A stretch of DNA of 10,808 nt from CAVSUR01 sp052143655 (GCA_052143655.1 JBKQSL010000029.1:1-10808); one strand, 5' to 3'. Numbered from the stretch's first letter, positions 1-6,214 are shown. A program made the numbers and translations. Notes: generated from the letters alone by a model not told the origin.

Positions 1-321
1 AGCGTCGGCACCTACGCCGGCCAGGTGGTCATGGAGGGCTTCATCGGCCGCAGCATCCCGCTGTTCACCCGCCGGGCAGTGACGATGCTGCCCGCCCTGG
101 TCGTGCTCGGCCTGGGCCTGCCGGTCACCGACTGCCTGGTCATCTCCCAGGTGGTGCTGTCGTTCGGCATCCCGTTCGCGCTGGTGCCGCTGGTCGCGCT
201 GACCCGCCGGGCCGACATCATGGGCGCGCTGGTCAACCGGCGGGTGACCACGCTGGCCGCGGGCTGGGTGGCCGGGATGATCATCGCGCTGAACGTCTGG
301 CTGCTGGCGACCTCGCTGTGA
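1..321 (+). CDS. Nramp-family divalent metal transporter, C-terminal part (5' truncated by window edge)
   Basis: The reading frame is open from base 1 and ends with TGA at 319-321, leaving 106 residues of the C-terminus. The visible part has three hydrophobic segments. It contains a stretch close to 'GQVVMEGF', then 'MLPALVVLGLGLP', then 'SQVVLSFGIPFALVPL', followed by 'RADIMGALVNRR' and a last membrane helix ending in 'NVWLLATSL'. The segment with 'LSFGIPFALVPL' is typical of transmembrane helix 10 of Nramp (MntH-like) proton-coupled Mn2+/Fe2+ importers, and the order of the following elements matches that family. The metal-binding helices 1 and 6 lie outside the window, so substrate cannot be judged. 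The gene converges on the SDR remnant and c-di-GMP gene with a 35-bp gap. MntH is the likely name, but I leave the symbol empty because only the tail is seen. Confidence 0.88.
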   Translation, partial: SVGTYAGQVVMEGFIGRSIPLFTRRAVTMLPALVVLGLGLPVTDCLVISQVVLSFGIPFALVPLVALTRRADIMGALVNRRVTTLAAGWVAGMIIALNVWLLATSL

Positions 322-356
322 GCTGACCGGCGACCGGCCATCCGGGTGCCCCCCCG

Positions 357-480
357 TCAGGTGCGCAGGTACGAGGCGCCGTTCAGGTCCAGCACCGCGC
401 CGCTGGCCCACTGCGCCTGCGGCGAGGCCAGGTACCGCACGGCTGCGGCCACCTCCGAGCCGGCGCGTCCCGGCTTCTGC
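357..480 (-). pseudogene. C-terminal remnant of a short-chain dehydrogenase/reductase (SDR)
   Basis: On the minus strand, immediately after the stop codon of the EAL/GGDEF gene, about 40 codons read like the end of an SDR (FabG-like 3-oxoacyl reductase) family protein: 'PGRAGSEVAAAVRYLASPQ' followed by 'AQWASGAVLDLNGASYLRT' and TGA at 359-357. This matches the usual SDR C-terminus: a GR-x-G-x-x-EVA element, a helix ending in FLAS/YLAS, then the 'tG..l.lnGg' strand. The frame stays open upstream to 554, but there it only shadows the GGDEF gene and has no SDR character. The Rossmann TGxxxGxG motif and the Ser-Tyr-Lys catalytic residues are therefore absent. No start or ribosome site fits a stand-alone 40-residue gene. 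I interpret it as the stump of a deleted gene; identification rests on a short stretch read by eye. Confidence 0.7.
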
Positions 481-2907
481 TCAGGCGGGGGCCGGGGCGC
501 GGTAGGACCGGTGGCCGCCGCCGCCAGCCCGCTTGGCGTCGTACATGGCCTCATCGGCCCGGCTCAGCAGGGAGGGCAGGTCCTCGCAGTCGGCGATCTC
601 CGCGATCCCGACGCTGGTGGTGTAGCTGACGGGTGCCCCGCCGCCGGTGATCACCGCGCTGGGCGAGCCCGTCAGCTGGCCCGCCACCCGCTCGGCGGCC
701 TGCTCTGCGGCTCCGGGCAGCAGGACGACGAACTCGTCGCCGCCGTAGCGTCCGGCCACGTCGCCGGGCCGGACCCGCTCCCGGCAGGACCGGGCCAGGT
801 CGGTGAGCACCAGGTCGCCGACCGCATGCCCGCACATGTCGTTGATCTGCTTGAACCGGTCAACGTCCATCATCAGCGCGGTGAGCGGCAGCCCGTTCCG
901 GCGTGCGTGCACGAACATGCCCTCGGCCAGCTCCATGAAGTGCCGCCGGTTGTGCAGCCCGGTCATCGCGTCGATCGAGGCGAGCTCCTGGTAGCGCTGC
1001 GCAAGCTCGTTGTTGTCCCGCAGCGCGGTGAACTGCCGTGCGCTGACCAGGACCGTCAGCGCCAGGGCCCCGACCATCAGGCCGCCCAGCGCGTCGAAGC
1101 TGACGCTCCTCAGGCCGATCACCATCAGCAGCAGGTAGCTGCAGGCCACCGCCAGGTACGGCACCACGCTGATGTGCGCCGCCGTTTCGCGTGGCGGCGC
1201 GGCCACCTCCTCGTGCGGGTCGGCCCGCAGCTGGCAGCTGGCCGCCAGGAACAGCAGCGTCAGCGCGAGCATCCAGAGCGTGTCCACCGGGTCGCCGCCC
1301 AGGTAGCTGGAATGCGCGGTGATGTAGTCGTAGGTGAGGTCGGCGGAGATCAGGGCCAGCTGGCCGGCCACGAACAGCCGCAGCGGGATCACCGCCGGCC
1401 GGGGCGCGCCCCGGGCCAGCAGCGACACCACGCCGAACAGCAGCAGCAGGTCGCCCACCGGGTAGGCGTAGTTGACGATGTCGATCAGCCGGAATCCGTG
1501 CCCGGACGCCACTGCCGGGCCGAGCGCGATGTACCAGATGAAGGTGGCCCCGCCGGCGAACACGATGCCGATGTCCAGCAGCAGCCGGGTCCATTCCGGC
1601 CGGGACCGCCGCCGCCCGGGGAACAGCAGCATGCCGATGAATGCGAGCGGGCAGTAGCTCAGGTAGGCGGCATCGGCCCAGGTGGGATAGGCCCGCTCGT
1701 GCAGGATCACCTCGTAGAACAGCTGCAGGACGTCGCCGAGCATGTACAGCGTCAGCGCTATGGTCAGCATCCCCCAGGCCCGCCGGATCGGCCGGCTCAG
1801 CTGCTTGCGGCGGGTCACCAGGAAGGCGCAGACGACGACGGCGCCATTGGGGACCAGCTGAGCCAGGTCGCCGATCAGGGCCTGGTGTTCGATGCCGCCC
1901 CAGCGGAAGATCTGCCAGAGCCCGTAAACCCCCATGATCACGACCGCGGCGATCAGCTGGCCCGGGCCGACTAGGTCGGCGGCATGCCGGACAGCGCCCC
2001 GGACCGTCCGCACGGCGCGCGTCACCGGCCCGGCTGCCGCCCCGCCCGGCACCACGGCGCCCGCAGTTCCGGCCTGGCCGGCGGGTGCCGGCCGGCGGCC
2101 AGGCCGTCGGCGGCGCGGCGCCGGCCCGTGATCGTGCAGCCAGCCCAGGAACTGTTCGGCCGGCATGGGTCGGCCGAACAGGAAGCCCTGGCCGATGTCA
2201 CAGCCTAGTGACCGCAGCGCGGAGTGCACGGCCTCGGACTCCACGCCCTCGGCCACCACCCGGACGCCGAGCTGGTGGGCCAGGTCGATGGTGGTCGCGA
2301 CGATCTTGTGAAAGCTGGGCGTGGTGACGATCGGCCGGACCAGGGAAATGTCCAGCTTCAGATCCTGGATCGGCCAGCCGCCGAGGCTCTCCAGCGAGGC
2401 GAACCCGGTGCCGAAGTCGTCCAGCGCGACCCGGACGCCGAGCTCGGCCAGCTGGGCGAAGAAACTCGAGCTCACCGTGCCGGTGGCGGTCCGCTCGCTC
2501 ACCTCCAGGACGAGCATGTGGCCCGGTACCTGCTCATCGCGCAGCAGTTCGGCGATCACGGCCGGGAATTCCGGGTCGGTGACGCACTCGGGCCCGGCGT
2601 TGACCGCGATCGGGAACGACCATCCGGACTCGGCCCAGGCCCGCTGCTGGGACAGCGCCAGCCGCAGCATCAGCCGGGTCAGCGCCCCCATCAGGCCGAG
2701 CCGCTCGGCCAGCGGCATGAACAGCGCGGGTGACAGGATGCCGAACTCGGGGTGCTCCCACCGGGTCAGTGCCTCCGCGGCGATCACCCGGCCGGTCGCC
2801 AGGTCGATCTCCGGCTGGAAGTAGGCAACGACCTGCCCGCTGGCCAGGGCACGCGGCAGCTCGTCCAGCAGTCTGGCTGCTACCTGGTCGGCTTGGACCG
2901 CCGTCAC
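481..2907 (-). CDS. Membrane-bound bifunctional c-di-GMP enzyme, EAL - 10 TM - GGDEF order
   Basis: This 808-residue protein probably both makes and degrades cyclic di-GMP at the inner face of the membrane. The EAL phosphodiesterase domain (about 10-260) is complete: E45-A-L, N103, E135 in 'LVLEVSE', DDFGTG at 163-168, K184, E220/E223 in 'VVAEGVES' and Q240. A basic, proline/alanine-rich linker (about 262-325) leads into roughly ten hydrophobic helices (about 330-630), an even number that keeps both ends cytosolic. The GGDEF cyclase domain follows: 'DAMTGLHNRR', GGDEF at 722-726, and an inhibitory-site RxxD (RPGD, 713-716) exactly five residues before it. The order is inverted relative to usual TM-GGDEF-EAL hybrids. 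I chose the GTG at 2907 because GAGGAG sits 6 nt upstream; a GTG at 2955, 16 codons earlier, has no ribosome site. Which activity dominates, and what the membrane part senses, cannot be read from sequence. Confidence 0.93.
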   Translation of the reverse strand: MTAVQADQVAARLLDELPRALASGQVVAYFQPEIDLATGRVIAAEALTRWEHPEFGILSPALFMPLAERLGLMGALTRLMLRLALSQQRAWAESGWSFPIAVNAGPECVTDPEFPAVIAELLRDEQVPGHMLVLEVSERTATGTVSSSFFAQLAELGVRVALDDFGTGFASLESLGGWPIQDLKLDISLVRPIVTTPSFHKIVATTIDLAHQLGVRVVAEGVESEAVHSALRSLGCDIGQGFLFGRPMPAEQFLGWLHDHGPAPRRRRPGRRPAPAGQAGTAGAVVPGGAAAGPVTRAVRTVRGAVRHAADLVGPGQLIAAVVIMGVYGLWQIFRWGGIEHQALIGDLAQLVPNGAVVVCAFLVTRRKQLSRPIRRAWGMLTIALTLYMLGDVLQLFYEVILHERAYPTWADAAYLSYCPLAFIGMLLFPGRRRSRPEWTRLLLDIGIVFAGGATFIWYIALGPAVASGHGFRLIDIVNYAYPVGDLLLLFGVVSLLARGAPRPAVIPLRLFVAGQLALISADLTYDYITAHSSYLGGDPVDTLWMLALTLLFLAASCQLRADPHEEVAAPPRETAAHISVVPYLAVACSYLLLMVIGLRSVSFDALGGLMVGALALTVLVSARQFTALRDNNELAQRYQELASIDAMTGLHNRRHFMELAEGMFVHARRNGLPLTALMMDVDRFKQINDMCGHAVGDLVLTDLARSCRERVRPGDVAGRYGGDEFVVLLPGAAEQAAERVAGQLTGSPSAVITGGGAPVSYTTSVGIAEIADCEDLPSLLSRADEAMYDAKRAGGGGHRSYRAPAPA

Positions 2908-2913
2908 GCTGCT

Positions 2914-2919
2914 CTCCTC
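2914..2919 (-). promoter_or_regulatory. Ribosome binding site fixing the GTG start of the EAL/GGDEF gene
   Basis: Read on the minus strand, GAGGAG lies at 2919-2914, followed by six bases (AGCAGC preceded by the end of the purine run) and then GTG at 2907-2905. It is the best Shine-Dalgarno match near the gene. It argues against the longer reading frame from 2955, whose upstream bases contain no purine-rich site. Confidence 0.75.
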
Positions 2920-2956
2920 TACGCTCCAGCATGAAGGACCCGGTGGCCCGGTCACC

Positions 2957-3000
2957 GGATATCACTCTATGTAACTGCGTGTTACTGGTTGTAGTCACAG
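2957..3000. promoter_or_regulatory. Divergent AT-richer promoter zone with a GTAAC-N5-GTTAC palindrome
   Basis: Between the divergent EAL/GGDEF and HAD-like genes, this stretch is clearly richer in A and T than the surrounding sequence. It contains a perfect inverted repeat, GTAAC at 2971-2975 and GTTAC at 2981-2985, with a 5-bp spacer. A TAnnnT-type -10 element for the minus strand (TAGAGT, 2969-2964) overlaps its edge, but I could not find a convincing -35 at 16-18 bp for either direction. The palindrome could be an operator controlling one or both genes; this is inference from position and symmetry only. Confidence 0.4.
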
Positions 3001-3086
3001 AGCGTGCCCCAGCAGCGTCCGCTGAAACCGCGCCCACCGCTGGCCTGCGCCGATGGCGCTGCGCCGCGGGCAGAATCCGGCCGGAG

Positions 3087-3092
3087 TACCGT
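3087..3092 (+). promoter_or_regulatory. Possible -10 element for a leaderless HAD-like transcript
   Basis: TACCGT fits the actinobacterial TAnnnT -10 pattern and ends six bases before the ATG at 3099, the spacing expected when transcription starts at the A of the start codon. A GGAG exists at 3083-3086, but it lies 12 nt from the ATG, too far for a normal ribosome site. There is no clear -35, so this is a weak call. Confidence 0.25.
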
Positions 3093-3098
3093 CGGCCC

Positions 3099-3671
3099 AT
3101 GGCCAGGATCCGCGCGGTGCTGCTGGACCCGGGCGCCCGTTGCGCGCTGCTGTCCAGCGGCGATACCGCCGCTGACCTCGCGGGCGCGCGGTTGCTCGGC
3201 GACGGTGACCCTGGCCAGCCTGATGTCGTGATCCTGGGCGGCGCGGGCCCCGAGTTCAGCTATGCGGCGCTGAACAGGGTCTTCGGCTACCTGCACGGCG
3301 GCGCCGCGCTCGTCGCCATGAGCCGCGGGATGTTCTGGCGCACCGACGCGGGCTTGCAGCTGGACACCGGCGCGTTCCTGGCCGGGCTGGAGCGGGCGGC
3401 CGGGATCGAGGCGGAGGTCACCGGCAAGCCCGCGGCCGCGTTCTTCGGCACCGCGCTGGACGCGCTCGGCGCGGAGGCGGCGCACGCGGTGATGGTGGGC
3501 GACGACATCGAGTCCGATGTGCTCGCCGCCCAGGATGCCGGGCTGACCGGCGTCCTGGTCCGCACCGGCAAGTACCTGCCGCAGACCCATGAGCGCGCGC
3601 CCGCCGAGCCGGACTACGTCATCGACTCGGTCGTCGGCCTGCCCGCCCTGCTGGCATCCCTGTCTGACTGA
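3099..3671 (+). CDS. HAD-like (subfamily IIA/HDHD2-LHPP-like) protein with internal N-terminal deletion
   Basis: This 190-residue protein resembles the HAD-IIA phosphatase family, whose members normally run to about 255-265 residues. The C-terminal half is intact: 'PDVVILGGAGPEFSYAALNR' in the cap, K110 in 'GKPAAAFF' (motif III), and GDD at 134-136 with D140 (motif IV). It ends with the family-typical 'GVLVRTGKY' and 'PDYVIDSVVGLPALL'. The N-terminus 'MARIRAVLLD' is the normal first strand. At residue 10, where DxDG should follow, it jumps to 'PGARCALLSSGD', which belongs well into the cap. The second motif I aspartate, motif II and the start of the cap are missing, so phosphatase activity is unlikely. 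The frame is preserved and the body shows no stop or frameshift. The start is chosen because it restores the canonical N-terminus. It could be a decaying gene, a repurposed non-enzyme, or an assembly error. Confidence 0.8.
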   Translation: MARIRAVLLDPGARCALLSSGDTAADLAGARLLGDGDPGQPDVVILGGAGPEFSYAALNRVFGYLHGGAALVAMSRGMFWRTDAGLQLDTGAFLAGLERAAGIEAEVTGKPAAAFFGTALDALGAEAAHAVMVGDDIESDVLAAQDAGLTGVLVRTGKYLPQTHERAPAEPDYVIDSVVGLPALLASLSD

Positions 3672-3711
3672 CCTGCAGGTGCTTGACCTGCGGGTCTGAC
3701 TGACCTGCGGG
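3669..3711 (+). repeat. Three short direct repeats TGACCTGC(A/G)GG after the HAD-like gene
   Basis: Copies lie at 3669-3679 (TGACCTGCAGG), 3684-3694 and 3701-3711 (both TGACCTGCGGG). The first includes the stop codon of the HAD-like gene. A 15-bp block GTCTGACTGACCTGC also occurs twice, at 3662-3676 and 3694-3708, a 32-bp period, suggesting a tandem duplication running from the end of the gene into the spacer. Confidence 0.8.
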
Positions 3712-3722
3712 CAATCCCGGCC

Positions 3723-3748
3723 GACCGCCCCGGCCGGCCGGGGCGGTC
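3723..3748 (+). terminator. Perfect 26-bp palindrome, likely terminator hairpin after the HAD-like gene
   Basis: The arms GACCGCCCCGGCC (3723-3735) and its exact reverse complement (3736-3748) meet with no spacer, so an RNA copy would fold with a few central bases unpaired as loop. It lies 52 bp after the stop codon. There is no T-run, which is common for hairpin terminators in high-GC actinobacteria. Full symmetry means it could act in both directions or serve as a protein-binding site instead. Confidence 0.55.
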
Positions 3749-3784
3749 CGGCCCGGCTCGCGGCGGCGCCGGCGGCGGCGGGCG

Positions 3785-3790
3785 GATACT
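3785..3790 (+). promoter_or_regulatory. Weak -10-like element upstream of the MBL hydrolase
   Basis: GATACT agrees with the TATAAT consensus at four of six positions and is one of very few AT-containing stretches in the 191-bp spacer. It lies 72 bp before the ATG at 3863. No -35 hexamer is visible in the very GC-rich sequence before it, so this is only a candidate. Confidence 0.22.
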
Positions 3791-3862
3791 CTCGCCTGCG
3801 CGCGGCTAGCCGACCCGGCTGACGGCTCCCGCTGGCCCGGGCGGGCGCGGCAGGATGGTCTC

Positions 3863-4597
3863 ATGCAAGTGCGCTTCGTTGGCTGCGGCGACGCCTTCGG
3901 CAGCGGCGGCCGGTGGCAGACGTGCATCCGCGTGGCGGCCGGCGGGAAGGTCGTGCTGGTCGACTGCGGTGCGACCAGCGTGACCGCACTCAAGGCCCAG
4001 GGGCTGGACCCGAGCGCTGTTGACGCCGTCGTGGTCAGCCACCTGCACGGCGATCATTTCGGCGGGCTCCCGTTCCTCATCCTGGACGGGCAGTTCTCGC
4101 GGCGCACCCAGCCGCTGCTGGTTGCCGGGCCGCCGGGGACCGCCGACCGGCTGACCGGCGCGATGGAGACGCTGTTCCCCGGCTCGGCGGGGGTCCGGCG
4201 GCGGTTCGCGGTCGAGGTGACCGAGCTTGCGGCCGACGGCACGCCATCGCTGATCGGCCCGGTCAGCGTCCGCGGCTGGGAGGTCGACCACGCCAGCGGC
4301 GCGCCGTCGCTCGCGGTCAGCGTGACGCTCAGCGACGACACGTTCGCTTACTCCGGTGACACCCAGTGGACGCCGTCCCTGGTACGGGCCGCGCGTGGCG
4401 CGGGCCTGCTGGCCGTCGAGGCGTACACCTTCGACCGGCCGGTCCGCTATCACCTGGACTACCTGACCCTGCGCGACCACCTGCCCGAGCTGGCCGCCGA
4501 GCGCATCGTGCTCACCCACATGTCGGAGGCGATGCTCGGCCGGCTGGCCGACGCCGACATCCCGGCCGCCTACGACGGCATGGTCATCGACGTCTGA
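3863..4597 (+). CDS. MBL-fold metallo-hydrolase, RNase Z-like
   Basis: This 244-residue soluble protein belongs to the metallo-beta-lactamase fold. The metal ligands are all present: H60, H62, D64 and H65 in 'SHLHGDHFGG', H143 in 'EVDHASGAPSL', D166 in 'YSGDT', and H219 in 'VLTHMSEAML'. The N-terminal 'MQVRFVGCGDAFGSGGR' and the spacing of these motifs resemble the RNase Z/ElaC-like branch (family knowledge), in which a dinuclear zinc site hydrolyses phosphodiesters. It is shorter than typical RNase Z of about 300 residues, and I see no clear flexible-arm exosite segment, so tRNA 3' processing should not be assumed; substrate is unknown. The start ATG has a weak AGGA seven bases upstream (3852-3855), and the protein begins directly with the first beta strand. 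It is separated from the HAD-like gene by a hairpin, so it is probably transcribed on its own. Confidence 0.9.
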   Translation: MQVRFVGCGDAFGSGGRWQTCIRVAAGGKVVLVDCGATSVTALKAQGLDPSAVDAVVVSHLHGDHFGGLPFLILDGQFSRRTQPLLVAGPPGTADRLTGAMETLFPGSAGVRRRFAVEVTELAADGTPSLIGPVSVRGWEVDHASGAPSLAVSVTLSDDTFAYSGDTQWTPSLVRAARGAGLLAVEAYTFDRPVRYHLDYLTLRDHLPELAAERIVLTHMSEAMLGRLADADIPAAYDGMVIDV

Positions 4598-4733
4598 CCG
4601 GCTGAGCCGCGCCCGCGGTTCCAGGTGCCGTGGTCCGGGTGAGCCGTGGTCCCGGGTGCGCCGTCAGGCCTGCCGCCGGACCAGGTACCCGCCCGGCCGG
4701 ACCAGCCGGCCGGACCGGGCAGCAGCCGGGAAT

Positions 4734-4752
4734 GCCGCCGCCCGGCGGCGGC
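4734..4752 (+). terminator. GC-rich hairpin between the MBL and MFS genes
   Basis: GCCGCCGCC (4734-4742) and GGCGGCGGC (4744-4752) are exact complements around one central base, giving a strong stem once the innermost pairs open. It lies 137 bp after the MBL stop and before the MFS promoter, a position that fits a terminator. There is no T-run, and such GC arms also arise by chance in this base composition. Confidence 0.35.
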
Positions 4753-4813
4753 GTTGCGATCATCACAGCCCCGATGACCAGGCCCGGCCGACGCCAGCCG
4801 GGCCTAAAAGCAG

Positions 4814-4842
4814 TTTCCGGCCAGCCTCCCGCTGGCTAGCAT
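4814..4842 (+). promoter_or_regulatory. Candidate promoter with inverted repeat in the spacer, upstream of the MFS gene
   Basis: TAGCAT (4837-4842) fits the actinobacterial TAnnnT -10 pattern, and TTTCCG (4814-4819) stands 17 bp before it as a poor -35. Transcription would begin near 4849, giving a leader of about 30 bases before the start codon. The spacer contains GCCAGC (4820-4825) and GCTGGC (4831-4836), a perfect inverted repeat with a 5-bp gap, well placed to be a repressor operator. Both assignments are by eye. Confidence 0.42.
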
Positions 4843-4877
4843 CGAGGGCCCCGGCTACGACTTGAGATCGGACGTTC

Positions 4878-6179
4878 GTGATGTTCGCGCGTGCGCTGGT
4901 GCGCCGCTTCCCCCTGCTCGCCTTCCGGGATTTCCGGCTGCTGCTCGCCGAGCGGCTGCTGGCTCCGGCCGCCTTCGCGTTCTCGCTGGTCGGAGTGTCG
5001 TTCGCGGTGCTGGACTCGACCGGGCACTCGACGTCGGAACTGTCTGTCGTGCTGGCCGCGCAGATTGCCCCGTCGCTCGTGTTCACTGTGCTCGGCGGGG
5101 TCGTCGCGGACCGGATCCGGCCGCAGTGGGTGATCCTCGCCGGGAACGCGATGATCGCGCTGGGCGAGGGCACGTTCGGCCTGCTGGTGCTGACCGGCCA
5201 CCCTCGCCTGTGGCAGATGATCGTGCTGGAGGCGGTGACCGGCACCGGGATGGCGATCTTCTACCCGGCCTCCCAGGCGCTGCTGCCCCGGCTGGTGCCC
5301 GCTGATCGGCTGCAGCCGGCCAGCGCGGTGAGCCGGCTGGCCATGAACGGCGGCCAGATGGGCGGCGCGGTGCTGGCCGGCTTCGTCGTCGCCGGGTTCG
5401 GCCCTGGCTGGGCCCTGCTGGCCTGCGGCATCGGGATGCTCGGCACGATCCCGCTGATGCTGGCCATGCGGGTCGGCGGCTTCGGTGCCGCTGAGCATGC
5501 CAGCATGCTCGCCGACCTGCGGGCCGGGTGGTCGGAGTTCCGCTCGCACACCTGGCTGTGGGCGACGGTGCTGCAGTTCGGCGTGGTGCTGATGGCCTGG
5601 TACGGGGCTTTCCAGGTGCTCGGCCCGGTCGTAGCCAACGCGCACCTCGGCGGGCCGCGGGCGTGGGGCCTGATCACCGCGGCCGAGTCCGTCGGCCTGA
5701 TCGTCGGCGGCCTGGCGTCGCTGCGCTTCACCCCGGGCCGGCCGGTGCTGTTCGTCGTGCTCATCGGCGGCGCCATCGCGCTGTCGCCGCTGTCGCTGGC
5801 GATGCCGTGGCCGCTGCCGGTGATCTGCCTGTCGTCGTTCAGCCTCGGCGTGACGCTGGAGATCATGATGGTGCAGTGGACCGTCGTGATGGCCCGTAAC
5901 ATCCCGGCCGAGAAGCTGGCGCGGGTATCGGCCTACGACGCGCTCGGCTCGACGATGGCGATGCCGGTCGGCGCCATCATCGCCGGGCCGGTCGCCGCGG
6001 CGGTCGGGGTCCCGGCGGCGGAGTACGGCGCAGCGGCCCTGATCCTCGTCGCGTCGGCGCTGACGCTGATCCCGCGGGACGTGCGCCGGATGCGGGCTGA
6101 CTACCGGCCGGCGGCGGGCCCGCAGGCCGGATCGGTTGCCCAGGAGATTGCCGACGAGCTGGCCGGCATCGTGCACTGA
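4878..6179 (+). CDS. MFS transporter, probable drug or metabolite exporter
   Basis: This 433-residue protein is a proton-driven secondary transporter of the Major Facilitator Superfamily, probably an exporter. It shows about twelve hydrophobic helices in two halves. The loop between helices 2 and 3 carries a motif A-like sequence, 'GGVVADRIRPQ' (73-83), the conserved gating loop of the family. 'FYPASQALLPRLVPADRL' and 'AMNGGQMGGAVLAGFVV' in the N-half resemble the branch containing EntS-like and macrolide-type effluxers (MFS_3). The C-terminus is a short hydrophilic tail. The start may be GTG 4878 or the adjacent ATG 4881; no strong ribosome site separates them. It faces the ABC gene tail to tail across 59 bp and has its own likely promoter. 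Substrate cannot be deduced, and export rather than import is inferred from family resemblance. Confidence 0.88.
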   Translation: MMFARALVRRFPLLAFRDFRLLLAERLLAPAAFAFSLVGVSFAVLDSTGHSTSELSVVLAAQIAPSLVFTVLGGVVADRIRPQWVILAGNAMIALGEGTFGLLVLTGHPRLWQMIVLEAVTGTGMAIFYPASQALLPRLVPADRLQPASAVSRLAMNGGQMGGAVLAGFVVAGFGPGWALLACGIGMLGTIPLMLAMRVGGFGAAEHASMLADLRAGWSEFRSHTWLWATVLQFGVVLMAWYGAFQVLGPVVANAHLGGPRAWGLITAAESVGLIVGGLASLRFTPGRPVLFVVLIGGAIALSPLSLAMPWPLPVICLSSFSLGVTLEIMMVQWTVVMARNIPAEKLARVSAYDALGSTMAMPVGAIIAGPVAAAVGVPAAEYGAAALILVASALTLIPRDVRRMRADYRPAAGPQAGSVAQEIADELAGIVH

Positions 6180-6184
6180 CCTGA

Positions 6185-6214
6185 CCTGGCCTGCGCTGTG
6201 CCTGGCCTGCGCTG
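6185..6214. repeat. Two 14-bp direct repeats CCTGGCCTGCGCTG
   Basis: Exact copies lie at 6185-6198 and 6201-6214, a 16-bp period, directly after the MFS stop codon. The preceding bases CTGACCTG resemble the repeat that follows the HAD-like gene's stop, but the units are otherwise different. Confidence 0.75.

Larger units (their letters stand above)
4598..4877. other. 280-bp intergenic region with repeats and hairpins
   Basis: No convincing gene lies here. The left part holds repeated CCGGACC-type blocks: CCGGCCGGACC occurs at 4693-4703 and again at 4706-4716, and TGGTCCGG (4631-4638) can pair with CCGGACCA at 4676-4683 or 4697-4704. A compact hairpin follows at 4734-4752. The right part, from about 4800, is less GC-rich and carries the likely promoter of the MFS gene. 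Confidence 0.6.

Noticed and set aside
346..1974. 542-codon open frame on the plus strand
   Set aside because: It is antisense to the GGDEF gene, of low-complexity composition and without recognisable motifs; the minus-strand frame carries clear catalytic motifs.
2730..3098. Upstream extension of the HAD-like frame
   Set aside because: The extra 123 codons run opposite the EAL gene start and through the divergent promoter region. The canonical HAD N-terminus begins exactly at ATG 3099.
2982..3590. 202-codon minus-strand frame opposite the HAD-like gene
   Set aside because: It has no motif and shadow-like composition, whereas the plus frame keeps HAD motifs III and IV.
3662..3711. Repeats considered as a CRISPR array or iteron origin
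   Set aside because: Units are only 11 bp long with 4-6 bp gaps, there are three copies, and no cas or rep gene is nearby.
3806..4519. 237-codon minus-strand frame opposite the MBL gene
   Set aside because: It is a shadow; the plus-strand frame has the full set of MBL metal ligands.
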